Shown here in pieces: positions 6,564 to 13,811 of a DNA stretch of 44,191 nt (positions within the stretch are counted from its first letter, which is position 1; each line of letters opens with the position of its first letter). A model generated the notes under the pieces. The model did not search any database. It was not told where the DNA came from and saw only the letters and a list, made by a program, of their open reading frames with translations. The position numbers and the translations under genes were made by a program. The stretch spans positions 1 to 44,191 of the forward strand of contig CAKZNV010000219.1 in the NCBI GenBank assembly GCA_937132085.1, read 5' to 3'. The stretch comes from an uncultured Rubritalea sp. GTDB taxonomy: Bacteria > Verrucomicrobiota > Verrucomicrobiia > Verrucomicrobiales > Akkermansiaceae.

Positions 6564-6625
6564 TTTTAGTATTACTATCTAGAGGGCATCTATCTTTACA
6601 CAGTCGTGAGTTAAAGAGAAGAGGT

Positions 6626-8068
6626 TCATTTAGATTTTCCAGAAGTAGCGGGTTGGGCGGACTTTTCTTGTTCGCCACTTGGAGGTGTCTCGACCCAAAC
6701 AAAGTCCATAGCGTTACATTGTAGAAGTTTAGCCGGTGATTTCCAGCGAACTACTTGCTTCGTTAACAAGTCGCCGTAGATGAATACATCTGCAAGCGGT
6801 CCCTTTCGCGCTTTATAAAAAATGTGCCGTCCGTCTGGTGATACACCAGCTATACAATCCGAATGATTGGGTTTGTCCTCCAGTATCCCTAAGTGCAACA
6901 AGAATGCCGGAGCCAAACCACTACGTCCAAAATGATCGAAATCCCCAAACGAATCACGAAGATACTCAGGCACTAGAACACCATCAAGATGAGTTCGTTC
7001 TTTAGATAGGCGTAGCACATGTGGTGTGACTGAGGAGGTGACTTTTGCAGTCTCAGAGTTAATACTCCAAACGCGATCTTTAGATACATTTTCTCCCTGC
7101 CTAGCTCGAAACAATAAATTCCCCTCATCAGAAAACTTCAATGTAGTGCCAGTAGGAATCACTGCTATGCCACTGCCAGCCCTTGCAAAAAACTCAACAG
7201 GATGAGAAATATCTTCTAGTATTCCATCTCTCTGCAGAATCAGCTGACCAGTAAGTTTCCCTCCGTTCCAATTATATGGAGGAGAGGCGAGCAACAATGC
7301 TCGTTTCTTGCCGTCATTCGATACTATCGATTCTGAGTATCCAGACCTAGGTCGTTTGACGCGTCGAAAACTGCCGATATATTTTAGATCTTTGCGATCA
7401 TAGCTCCAGCAATTTTCATCTCCAGGTTTAGTAACCATCCAGAAATCGCCCTTCGCTTCTATTGGAATAAAAGGCACTTCTTCACTGATTTCCCCCGATG
7501 TCTTATCAATGACAATCCATTTGTCAGTAGATTTGCAGTAAATTGAATCGCCTATCACTCCAAACGCGGAAACCTGACGACCTTGACTCAAGCAGTCAAC
7601 TTCCCATGTTCGAAAATCAATATCATACAAGTTTACATCGTATCTCCCTAGCTCGCTATCGACCTGAAGCCTAATGAAGCGTGGATATAAGCCATCACTA
7701 TGATACCTAGATAAGAAGCTCAACAACGGTGTAGCATTCCACGAAGAATGACAAAACTCCACACGTTTTGTGATAGGTCGGTTCGGTAGCGTAGGAATAC
7801 ACTCCCAAGCTCCGGCGATAAAGTCCCATTGCTTACCCACTTGCTCACGGGTAAAAATGACGAACTTTCCAGTGCCAGGTTTAGATTGCTCCGCTAGCGC
7901 TGGAGGGAATGTTTTAAGAATCGGAGCTTGTCCTTGTGGAATAGCACCTTTCCCTACTCCAACAACTACGCTAAAACTCAACACTACTACAACAGTAAGA
8001 ACATCAAACACTCTACGCAAAGAACTGAATAAGAAGGACCTTGTAACTTTATGTGAGATATATTTCAT
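6626..8068 (-). CDS. Secreted hypothetical protein, possible beta-propeller
   Basis: This 480-residue protein has an N-terminal membrane/signal segment (about residues 20-42, VLTVVVVLSFSVVVGVG). The rest reads as repeated short beta strands ending in WD-like or propeller-like units: WIVIDKTSGEI, CWSYDRKDLKYIGSF, SIVSNDGKKRALLLA, NLLFRARQGENVSKDRVWSI, AGVSPDGRHIFYKA, DVFIYGDLLTKQVVRWKSP. The SPDGRHIFY-type motifs resemble TolB/WD40-like propellers. A role cannot be assigned. The C-terminus is a low-complexity EQEKSAQPATSGKSK tail. It is longer than a typical cassette gene, and no attC was found next to it. Confidence 0.65.
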   Translation of the reverse strand: MKYISHKVTRSFLFSSLRRVFDVLTVVVVLSFSVVVGVGKGAIPQGQAPILKTFPPALAEQSKPGTGKFVIFTREQVGKQWDFIAGAWECIPTLPNRPITKRVEFCHSSWNATPLLSFLSRYHSDGLYPRFIRLQVDSELGRYDVNLYDIDFRTWEVDCLSQGRQVSAFGVIGDSIYCKSTDKWIVIDKTSGEISEEVPFIPIEAKGDFWMVTKPGDENCWSYDRKDLKYIGSFRRVKRPRSGYSESIVSNDGKKRALLLASPPYNWNGGKLTGQLILQRDGILEDISHPVEFFARAGSGIAVIPTGTTLKFSDEGNLLFRARQGENVSKDRVWSINSETAKVTSSVTPHVLRLSKERTHLDGVLVPEYLRDSFGDFDHFGRSGLAPAFLLHLGILEDKPNHSDCIAGVSPDGRHIFYKARKGPLADVFIYGDLLTKQVVRWKSPAKLLQCNAMDFVWVETPPSGEQEKSAQPATSGKSK

Positions 8069-8157
8069 GTTTTCGTATCTGATTTTACTCTAGTAGTGTG
8101 TTTCTACTAAATAGGGATTTTGGTTACAGCTAGTTGAGTGAAGGTTGAGTAGATTGG

Positions 8158-8802
8158 CTACTGGGACTTATCCTGCAGTTGTGATTCTTTTATTTTTGAC
8201 CAATCAGTATAGTCCAATTTCATTTTGCCATCCACTACCTTAGCATCCACGGTGATCATGGGTGATATTTTGTGGAGCCAGCGAAAGCTGTTATTATTTG
8301 CAGGAACTGGAGCATCTTTGATTTTATCCGTAAATATTTTCATCGGAGCTTCGTAAAAATGGATCAGCACTTTTTCGGCGTTTTTGTAATAATCAGAGCC
8401 TTTTACTTCGATCGTATTTGCCTCTCTGATGAGCCCATCGATACATTTCAGCTTAGTCGTAGTTTCGTTTGTGAGGATATGCTTACAGACTGAAAAACTG
8501 AATCTATTGGAAGTCGGCAGATAAATGATGGGTTCAGGTCTACTGAAAACAAGTAGCGTTCCTATCTTTGGCTTTTTAGGTTGGTAATAAAACTCTTCAT
8601 AATCCCATAGCAGCTTACCATTGAGATAGTGTTGAAAGCGCATTACGAACGTTGTCGTTTTCGTAGTCTTATGAACAATATCCCATTTTCTGATACCTAG
8701 ATCCTCAGGTGTTAGGGTTTTACTTCTAGTGACAGATTCCTCTGCACAGAGATGTGAAGAGGAGACAATTAGTAGACTTAGTAGAGTGAATAGATTTTTC
8801 AT
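8158..8802 (-). CDS. Exported hypothetical protein
   Basis: This is a 214-residue protein with a clear signal peptide (MKNLFTLLSLLIVSSSHLCAEE, cleavage near residue 20). The mature region contains many aromatic beta-type segments (WDIVHKTTKTTTFVMRFQHYLNG, residues about 40-62; LLWDYEEFYYQPKKP; NRFSFSVCKHIL; IHFYEAPMKIF). It ends with DYTDWSKIKESQ. No family is recognised. It is the middle gene of the same-strand orphan block, with an A-rich leader GCTAAAAATATG and no Shine-Dalgarno sequence. Confidence 0.7.
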   Translation of the reverse strand: MKNLFTLLSLLIVSSSHLCAEESVTRSKTLTPEDLGIRKWDIVHKTTKTTTFVMRFQHYLNGKLLWDYEEFYYQPKKPKIGTLLVFSRPEPIIYLPTSNRFSFSVCKHILTNETTTKLKCIDGLIREANTIEVKGSDYYKNAEKVLIHFYEAPMKIFTDKIKDAPVPANNNSFRWLHKISPMITVDAKVVDGKMKLDYTDWSKIKESQLQDKSQ

Positions 8803-8859
8803 ATTTTTAGCTGGTTGTTCGTAAACTCTTTTAGAGTGAGAACGATGGAGATACTTTGA

Positions 8860-9252
8860 TTAGATTTTATTCGCTGAGTTCACTGCGATTACTTCAGATT
8901 TGTTTTGCTGTTTTTTAAAAGCTTGAGATTTCTTTTCATTCTCACGATTTATTCGAATCCATGAAGAAATGATTAAGAAAATTGGTGCTGATATAAGGCT
9001 AACAAAAAACAACCTATCGTAACGCGATAACCCCTTGTAAACATTATCAAACTTAGCAGCTATCATCGCTCTGTCCACTGAAGAGACTTCATGATGAGTT
9101 TTATAAACCAACTCGGATTCTAAGTTTCGTAATTCACCCTTTATTAGCCCATCGTTTTTTCTGATAACGACAAAAACCAAATTATAGATCATCATCACAC
9201 CTGCAATAGTATGAAATATTATATGTGAATTACGTCGTATTTCTTTTAGCAT
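8860..9252 (-). CDS. Two-helix membrane protein, hypothetical; possible cassette gene
   Basis: This 130-residue protein has two probable transmembrane helices (about residues 11-29, HIIFHTIAGVMMIYNLVFVV, and 81-98, LFFVSLISAPIFLIISSW). They are joined by a helical, charged loop (RNDGLIKGELRNLESELVY region), and a lysine-rich C-terminal tail follows. No family is recognised. The start codon lies inside GTTATGC, the same core box that opens two cassettes of the attC array, with GTTATGCTAAAA in common. I cannot find a matching GCATAAC box or attC fold downstream, so cassette status is unproven. Confidence 0.6.
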   Translation of the reverse strand: MLKEIRRNSHIIFHTIAGVMMIYNLVFVVIRKNDGLIKGELRNLESELVYKTHHEVSSVDRAMIAAKFDNVYKGLSRYDRLFFVSLISAPIFLIISSWIRINRENEKKSQAFKKQQNKSEVIAVNSANKI

Positions 9253-9276
9253 AACAGTTTCATTTGTCGTTATTTG

Positions 9277-9295
9277 CCTGTCTCATTTTGACAGG
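9277..9295. terminator. Hairpin CCTGTC-TCATTTT-GACAGG
   Basis: A 6-bp perfect stem with a 7-base loop lies in the gap between two orphan genes. No strong T-run follows on either strand, so terminator function is weakly supported. Its core TGTCTCATTTTGACA recurs exactly at 10065-10079, over the stop codon of the lipoprotein gene there. Confidence 0.35.
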
Positions 9296-9418
9296 GTTAA
9301 CTGACGGCTAAGATGTATAATATTGATTTCATTATTTTAGTATGGCTAAAGTCTACTAATTAAGGGCACTTAGTCTTTGGTTTTATTGATTCTTATCCAA
9401 TGCGCTCCTCCATATTAA

Positions 9419-9964
9419 TTACTGATTTATAAATCGAGTATGAATCTCTGTCGAGTTCAGTAGAGCCACTGATTTTTCCTTCAACTCATAATCAGAATCA
9501 GTTAACCAGATAAGAATAATGCTGTCCTGTAATGAGTTAAAAAAACCTTCATCCTTTAGTTCTTTTAGAACGCTCAACGTATCACTATGAAATTTTTTAA
9601 TGTATTGGATTTCATCTTCATCAAATTCAAAATCATCTCTTTCATTTTCATGAACAGCTTGAAATTGCTCATTCAATGACTCTATCTCTGCTGAAACTAG
9701 CTCAAATGGATCAGCTTCCCAGCCTCTCCATTCGTCTGGCGACAGTCTGTATGAATCGATCGGGTTAGATAAATCGGATTCTCTATTATACAATCCCACA
9801 GGCTGCATTTCATCGTAGCTCTCACCTAACTGAATAGCATAGCCATATAAATCATTGTTGGCAGCAGTCAATTCAGTGATGTGATTGATTACCGCTTCTT
9901 TTAGTAATAATTTAAACTTAGTGTGATCTTGATCCAGAAAGGATTTTAATTTCTCTTTGCTCAT
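9419..9964 (-). CDS. DUF4303-like protein
   Basis: This 181-residue acidic cytoplasmic protein has no signal peptide. An N-terminal helical region (LLKEAVINHITELTAANNDLYGY) leads into a strand with YAIQLGESYDEMQPVGLYNRES. Then come the conserved-looking YRLSPDEWRGWEADPFELVS and a C-terminal domain rich in Asp/Glu (DDFEFDEDEIQYIK, IILIWLTDSDYELK). The layout, a helical start followed by a glycine-containing strand and a PxEW-type motif, resembles DUF4303 proteins. These often sit with SUKH-type and other immunity genes. This is a family-level impression from memory, not a search result. Confidence 0.5.
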   Translation of the reverse strand: MSKEKLKSFLDQDHTKFKLLLKEAVINHITELTAANNDLYGYAIQLGESYDEMQPVGLYNRESDLSNPIDSYRLSPDEWRGWEADPFELVSAEIESLNEQFQAVHENERDDFEFDEDEIQYIKKFHSDTLSVLKELKDEGFFNSLQDSIILIWLTDSDYELKEKSVALLNSTEIHTRFINQ

Positions 9965-9983
9965 ATATTTTTAAGGTTAATAG

Positions 9984-10063
9984 TTTAGTATAGCACCCCC
10001 TAACGGGAGAACGAACTTGGATTTTTTGGGATTTCTATTCTTCTTAGCTTATTGGTTCTAGCG
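9984..10063 (-). other. Degenerate attC-like remnant
   Basis: GTTTAGTATAGCACCCC followed by ACGGGAGAACGAACTTGGA aligns with the left half of attC sites 2-5 (ATAGCCGACCCC, ACGGAGAGGGCGAACTTTGA) with several mismatches. The right half (GTGGTCGGACTACTGCGCC in intact sites) is not recognisable. It lies between two orphan genes on the 5' side of the array, where an older attC would be expected. Confidence 0.4.
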
Positions 10064-10068
10064 CTGTC

Positions 10069-10914
10069 TCATTTTGACATCACTGTCTTTGAATAAAATA
10101 CATCGCTTAGAACAGCAAAACCATCTGAACTTATTTTTAATTTAGCCAGTTCGGGTTTAATCTTCGCATACAATTTCGGCTTAGACACTACATTCTTTGC
10201 TGCCTGAGCATAACTATTCTCTAGACTCTTAAAATGCTCTTCCATTTCAAGAAAAACTATATTTCCAGTATGATTATCAGGCTTCCCTATCTTTTTTAAG
10301 ATTATGACATCTGACTTCAACCGCTCTGATAATTTCGAGATTAGGCTTAATAAATCGTTACATGAGTTATCATCACTCACTTGGCAAAGAGCACCCCACA
10401 TTTCTCGATTCATTTGTTGCTGAATAAGCATTACTGAATAGTGAGAGTCTCTCCCTATTTCAACGCTAACAAGATGATCACCATACATCACATCACAAAA
10501 ATTCTCTAATCTAGTAAGTTCAAAGTTTATGTTTTTAAATGATTCCTTATGCTCAGAGTCATCTGGATTCTTTAAATAAATGTTCTTCAACAATTTAAAA
10601 GAGGGCTTACTATTCTTCCTATTGTATTCAATTATTTCTGCCCTGACACTAGCCCTGACACTCTCATCTGCAACTTTAAGTGTTTTAAGTTTATTGTGTA
10701 ACAATTGTAATTCTGACTCCAATTTTTTAATGCTAGATGAAGTTTCCTCATCTTCGATATCAGATACAATCACTCCTAACTTGTTCACTACCAACTTTAA
10801 TTCATTCAGCAATTCTTTGTGGCTTTCATAACCTTCAGACTCATTTGAATTTGGCTTTTTTGAACAAGACACGATAAACAAGAAGCTGAGTAATGCATAG
10901 TTGATCATCTTCAT
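10069..10914 (-). CDS. Hypothetical lipoprotein, helical
   Basis: This 281-residue predicted lipoprotein has the signal MKMINYALLSFLFIVSC with lipobox IVSC. The mature chain is strongly helical and charged. Residues about 30-80 (HKELLNELKLVVNKLGVIV..., LESELQLLHNKLKTL) look like a coiled coil. A cysteine-containing middle section (FCDVMYGDH, ALCQVSDDNSCNDLL) follows, and then another helical part. No family is recognised. It is the most upstream of the minus-strand orphan block and directly faces the 3' end of the DedA-fusion gene, marking the border of the accessory region. Confidence 0.65.
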   Translation of the reverse strand: MKMINYALLSFLFIVSCSKKPNSNESEGYESHKELLNELKLVVNKLGVIVSDIEDEETSSSIKKLESELQLLHNKLKTLKVADESVRASVRAEIIEYNRKNSKPSFKLLKNIYLKNPDDSEHKESFKNINFELTRLENFCDVMYGDHLVSVEIGRDSHYSVMLIQQQMNREMWGALCQVSDDNSCNDLLSLISKLSERLKSDVIILKKIGKPDNHTGNIVFLEMEEHFKSLENSYAQAAKNVVSKPKLYAKIKPELAKLKISSDGFAVLSDVFYSKTVMSK

Positions 10915-10991
10915 ATTGCATATCTTTTACATGTATCCTTAATTAGATCAATCCATTTCAGACAAGTTTTGAAAACTTCCATTTCTAGACT

Positions 10992-12701
10992 CTAAACCTC
11001 ATAACGATCCTTCTTACCGTGCTTACGTATAAGCTGGATCAGGTCGCTTAGGGTCATTGGGCTGTGGCCTCTTGAGAGGTTTTGTCTTCCGCATTCCACG
11101 GCGGAGCGCCATTGGTGGAACATGGCTTTCCAGGCTTCTAGGAGTGAGAATCCTGGCTGGTAGATATGGGCTGGCTCAGCAGTCACTCCGTTCAGCTCTA
11201 ACACATGGATGCCTTCTCCACGCTGGAATGCCTCTAGGCTATCCACTCGAATATCATATCTGCCAATGTGGAATCCATCGAATGATCGGCTCAGCGCATC
11301 GATACTCTGCTCCATCGCTTCAGTGACTAGATGCCTGTCATCGGTAAACATGGCTCCTCGGCAATGCGTGCCAATTTCAGCTAGTGCGATGCGTTTCCCC
11401 TTCTCAGGAATTTCATTGAGTCGCTCAGCGAACTTTTCCTTATAGAAACCAAACATGGCAGCACCTCGGTCATCGGCTAGGATGAGATCTTCTAGTCTCG
11501 TCTCACCATCGCCTATCACACATTGCTGATGTTTCTCTGAAAGCGATATGATCTTGCCGTGTTCTTCATCTGGGTAACGCAGGTAGTAGACTCCATACTC
11601 GGGTCCACTGATGAATTTCTGGCCAATCACCTCTTCACGACACTCGGTGAGATACTCCGCAGCTTGTTCTCTGGATCTAATAATCGCCACTCCCTGGCCA
11701 CGTTCGCCTTCATCTGGCTTTAGCACCACAGGGTATTCTAGCCCCTGCTCAGACATCCATTTTTCTAGTAAATCAATGCGGCTAGCTTCGCTCATCGGCA
11801 TCCTTAGGTAATCCGCTACTTTCTCGGCTTGGACACTATCGGTAGAGAGTAGATCTAGGATCTCTCCTTTACTATCATAAGCAAACCCACTGCTCTCGAT
11901 CACGGGATTAGAGCTAGTAAACAGGCACCAACGGCCATTTCTGTAGCCAAGATAAATCAGATAAACGATGACTGGAGGATAGACCATCCACATCGGCCAA
12001 TACTCCCAGCGAGACAGTCTCTGCCACTTGCCATAGAGTCTGCGTCTGCCTGCCCAGCTAAACATCGGTAAAATGATTTTCAGCAACAGCCAGATAAACA
12101 ACGCCGCACCTAACAGACCGATCCAAGCGTAATCCGCATAGCTGGCTAACCAGCCTTTCACTGCATCGCCAGCAAAATACGCTAGCCCACCTAGAATCGG
12201 CACCCAGATCAATGCTGCTAGAAGTAGAGTCAGCGAGAATTTCCAAAAATTCCAGCCACTAGCACCAGCTGCTAGATAACTCACCACACGTGACCCTGGC
12301 ATAAATCTCGATAAAAATATCCACAGCACACCATAACGATCAAAAAACCTCCTACCTCTGGCTATCTTCTCAGCAGTGACTCGTCTACTCGCCCAGCGGC
12401 GAAACCAGCCTAGCTTCTCTGCCTCTCCCCCAGTGGTAGTCATCACTGCCAGCCTGCCTAGCCAATACACACCCATATCTCCGATCCAAATTCCTAGCAC
12501 ACAGCCAGTCATTGCCAGTGGAAACGTGATATTCCCCTGAGCAGTCAGCACACCTGCGAAGACGCAGGTAAGATCTTCCGAGACAAACGTCCCCAGAGCA
12601 AGCATCAACACCTTGAGAACTGGGTGATCCACCAAGTTCACAAGTCCTTCAATATTCTCAACACCGAATCCTCCTAGCGTATTTAATATTAGCCAACTCA
12701 T
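10992..12701 (-). CDS. DedA-family membrane protein fused to C-terminal ATP-grasp domain
   Basis: This is a 569-residue two-part protein. Residues about 25-215 form a DedA/VTT membrane domain, with the acidic pair E42-D43, an FLSRFMPGSR motif (129-138) and several transmembrane helices. DedA proteins handle lipid carriers and envelope homeostasis. A further transmembrane segment (236-252) leads to a cytosolic ATP-grasp domain (about 310-530). Its features are the nucleotide-binding stretch VVLKPDEGERGQGVAII (325-341, K328), GRYDIRVDS (480-488) and the metal-binding-type ELNGVTAEP (502-510). The second half resembles carboxylate-amine ligases such as D-Ala-D-Ala ligase-type enzymes, but the substrate is unknown. 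Start at the first ATG; no obvious operon partner. Confidence 0.85.
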   Translation of the reverse strand: MSWLILNTLGGFGVENIEGLVNLVDHPVLKVLMLALGTFVSEDLTCVFAGVLTAQGNITFPLAMTGCVLGIWIGDMGVYWLGRLAVMTTTGGEAEKLGWFRRWASRRVTAEKIARGRRFFDRYGVLWIFLSRFMPGSRVVSYLAAGASGWNFWKFSLTLLLAALIWVPILGGLAYFAGDAVKGWLASYADYAWIGLLGAALFIWLLLKIILPMFSWAGRRRLYGKWQRLSRWEYWPMWMVYPPVIVYLIYLGYRNGRWCLFTSSNPVIESSGFAYDSKGEILDLLSTDSVQAEKVADYLRMPMSEASRIDLLEKWMSEQGLEYPVVLKPDEGERGQGVAIIRSREQAAEYLTECREEVIGQKFISGPEYGVYYLRYPDEEHGKIISLSEKHQQCVIGDGETRLEDLILADDRGAAMFGFYKEKFAERLNEIPEKGKRIALAEIGTHCRGAMFTDDRHLVTEAMEQSIDALSRSFDGFHIGRYDIRVDSLEAFQRGEGIHVLELNGVTAEPAHIYQPGFSLLEAWKAMFHQWRSAVECGRQNLSRGHSPMTLSDLIQLIRKHGKKDRYEV

Positions 12702-12752
12702 GGAGAATTATTTAACACCATGAATTGTTAGAGGAAAGGTAAAAGATCAAAC

Positions 12753-12805
12753 TGACACCAGCCCTAACTACTAACTACCCTCTGCTAACTACTGAGACGA
12801 AGTCT
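12753..12805. repeat. Degenerate CTAACTA-rich repeat with hairpin
   Basis: TGACACCAGCCCTAACTACT is followed by further CTAACTAC units and the hairpin GAGAC-GAA-GTCTC (12793-12805). A related stretch, TGACCAGCCCTAACT followed by CTAACTACT units, lies at 22763-22801 just before ruvX. Both sit in intergenic DNA. Confidence 0.4.
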
Positions 12806-12863
12806 CCTTATCTGGAGCTACGCTGCCATTTTGTGAGTCACCCGGACCACATGCACCTGACAT
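12789..12863 (-). CDS. Short downstream ORF (24 aa) continuing after TGA
   Basis: Its ATG follows immediately after the TGA of the small membrane-protein ORF at 12864-12998, in the same frame, and it encodes MSGACGPGDSQNGS... to a TAG stop. It could be a separately translated peptide coupled to the upstream gene. It could also be the C-terminal extension of that gene if the TGA is read through or decoded as selenocysteine. The tail is small, Gly/Ser-rich and carries one cysteine. The end overlaps a repeat hairpin, so it may also be meaningless. Confidence 0.25.
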   Translation of the reverse strand: MSGACGPGDSQNGSVAPDKETSSQ

Positions 12864-12998
12864 TCAGGTAGAAATCCCCGCTTTAGGTAATAACCATAGC
12901 TGAAGTAAAAGATACACTGCCACACCGAAAGCTAGCCATAGCATCGTCTTAAGACTGCTATTTTTCGGTTTTGACTGAGTTACTGATTCATTTTCCAT
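12864..12998 (-). CDS. Small single-span membrane protein (44 aa)
   Basis: ATG at 12998 opens a 44-residue frame. A polar N-terminus (MENESVTQSKPKNSS) is followed by one transmembrane helix (about 17-37, LKTMLWLAFGVAVYLLLQLWL) and LPKAGIST before TGA. The domain logic of a soluble tail, one helix and a short outside end is plausible for a real small membrane protein. It shares its upstream region with the plus-strand gene at 13101. I know no family name. The frame continues past the TGA for 24 codons, discussed as a possible recoding event. Confidence 0.5.
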   Translation of the reverse strand: MENESVTQSKPKNSSLKTMLWLAFGVAVYLLLQLWLLPKAGIST

Positions 12999-13100
12999 AC
13001 CAATAAGACGCCCCTAGAGTGTGAATATTCCGCAATAATAAAAAAATATGTAACTTTCTTGCAACTTTCACCAACATGATGTGTTTTACCCCCAGAAGAC

Positions 13101-13559
13101 ATGAAAACGAATCAAACAGAGACCCCACTAAACGCAGCAGATCTAGAGACTCTAGAGAATGATGCTGTCTGGTCACTCCTAGATAAGACATCAGCTCAAG
13201 ACGCATCACCTGCGGCTAAGCCTATGTTTGCTCGTAATGTCATGCGTGAAATCCGCCAGCTTGAGGCAACTCAGCAGCCATGGTGGAAATCTATCTTTTC
13301 TAGCAATGTCGCTAAAGTGCTCATTCCAGCAGGTGTAACAGCCGCTTGCGTGATCGCATTCACCGACTTTTCTTCCTCCACATCAGCTACTTCAACTACA
13401 GCTGAAAACGCCGATTTCACACCTGAAGAATTTGCTCAATTTTCTGATTATTTAGCTAACTCTGAAGTAGATGCCTTCGCAGAAGAAATGCTAGCTATCG
13501 AAAATGAAGACCCAATCTTCATGTCTGCAGATGAAATTTATAACTTAGTCAGTAACTAG
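13101..13559 (+). CDS. Hypothetical membrane protein, anti-sigma-factor-like layout
   Basis: This 152-residue protein has a cytoplasmic-type acidic N-terminal part (about 1-65, with AADLETLENDAVWSLLDKT and FARNVMREIRQLE), a single transmembrane helix (about 71-89) and a Ser/Thr-rich then acidic C-terminal part. The arrangement resembles small anti-sigma-type or zinc-less regulatory membrane proteins of Verrucomicrobiota, where a residue block near FARNVMREIR precedes the helix. No sigma-factor gene is adjacent, so the role is only a guess. The ATG is preceded by AGAAG at a plausible ribosome-binding distance. A strong hairpin follows the stop. Confidence 0.7.
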   Translation: MKTNQTETPLNAADLETLENDAVWSLLDKTSAQDASPAAKPMFARNVMREIRQLEATQQPWWKSIFSSNVAKVLIPAGVTAACVIAFTDFSSSTSATSTTAENADFTPEEFAQFSDYLANSEVDAFAEEMLAIENEDPIFMSADEIYNLVSN

Positions 13560-13585
13560 ACTAACACCACTCCCCCCCTCCTCAT

Positions 13586-13631
13586 AGAGAAGCACAAGCA
13601 CTACATCCCCCCTATGTGCTTGTGTTTCTCT
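13586..13631 (+). terminator. Stem-loop after the 13101 gene
   Basis: AGAGAAG CACAAGCAC pairs with GTGCTTGTG TTTCTCT across a loop of about 12 bases, giving roughly 15 pairs with one mismatch. There is no long T-run, so it may act as a factor-assisted or bidirectional terminator. Confidence 0.6.
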
Positions 13632-13811
13632 TGAGTTAGAATGCCTCTAGGCATCCCAGATGAAATAGCTTCATTGCATTTGTAAAATTCTGGGTAATTA
13701 TGTTAATTCTGTATAGCGTCGCAGGCATAATTCCCCCTAGTGTTGATTCTCAGGCTATTTTCTGGCGAATTTTTCATTGCAATCTACTGCATTTCAAGGC
13801 ACACAGCCCTC

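Noticed and set aside
6484-6702. Open frame of 72 residues on the minus strand between the lipoprotein and the propeller-like gene
   Set aside because: It overlaps both neighbouring genes in another frame, has low-complexity content, and lacks a plausible leader. It is a shadow frame.
12988-13209. Minus-strand frame with a YLGVTRQ string resembling the SLGITRQ of the direct repeat
   Set aside because: It is antisense to the start of the 13101 gene, and the DNA there does not resemble the repeat. The likeness is chance.
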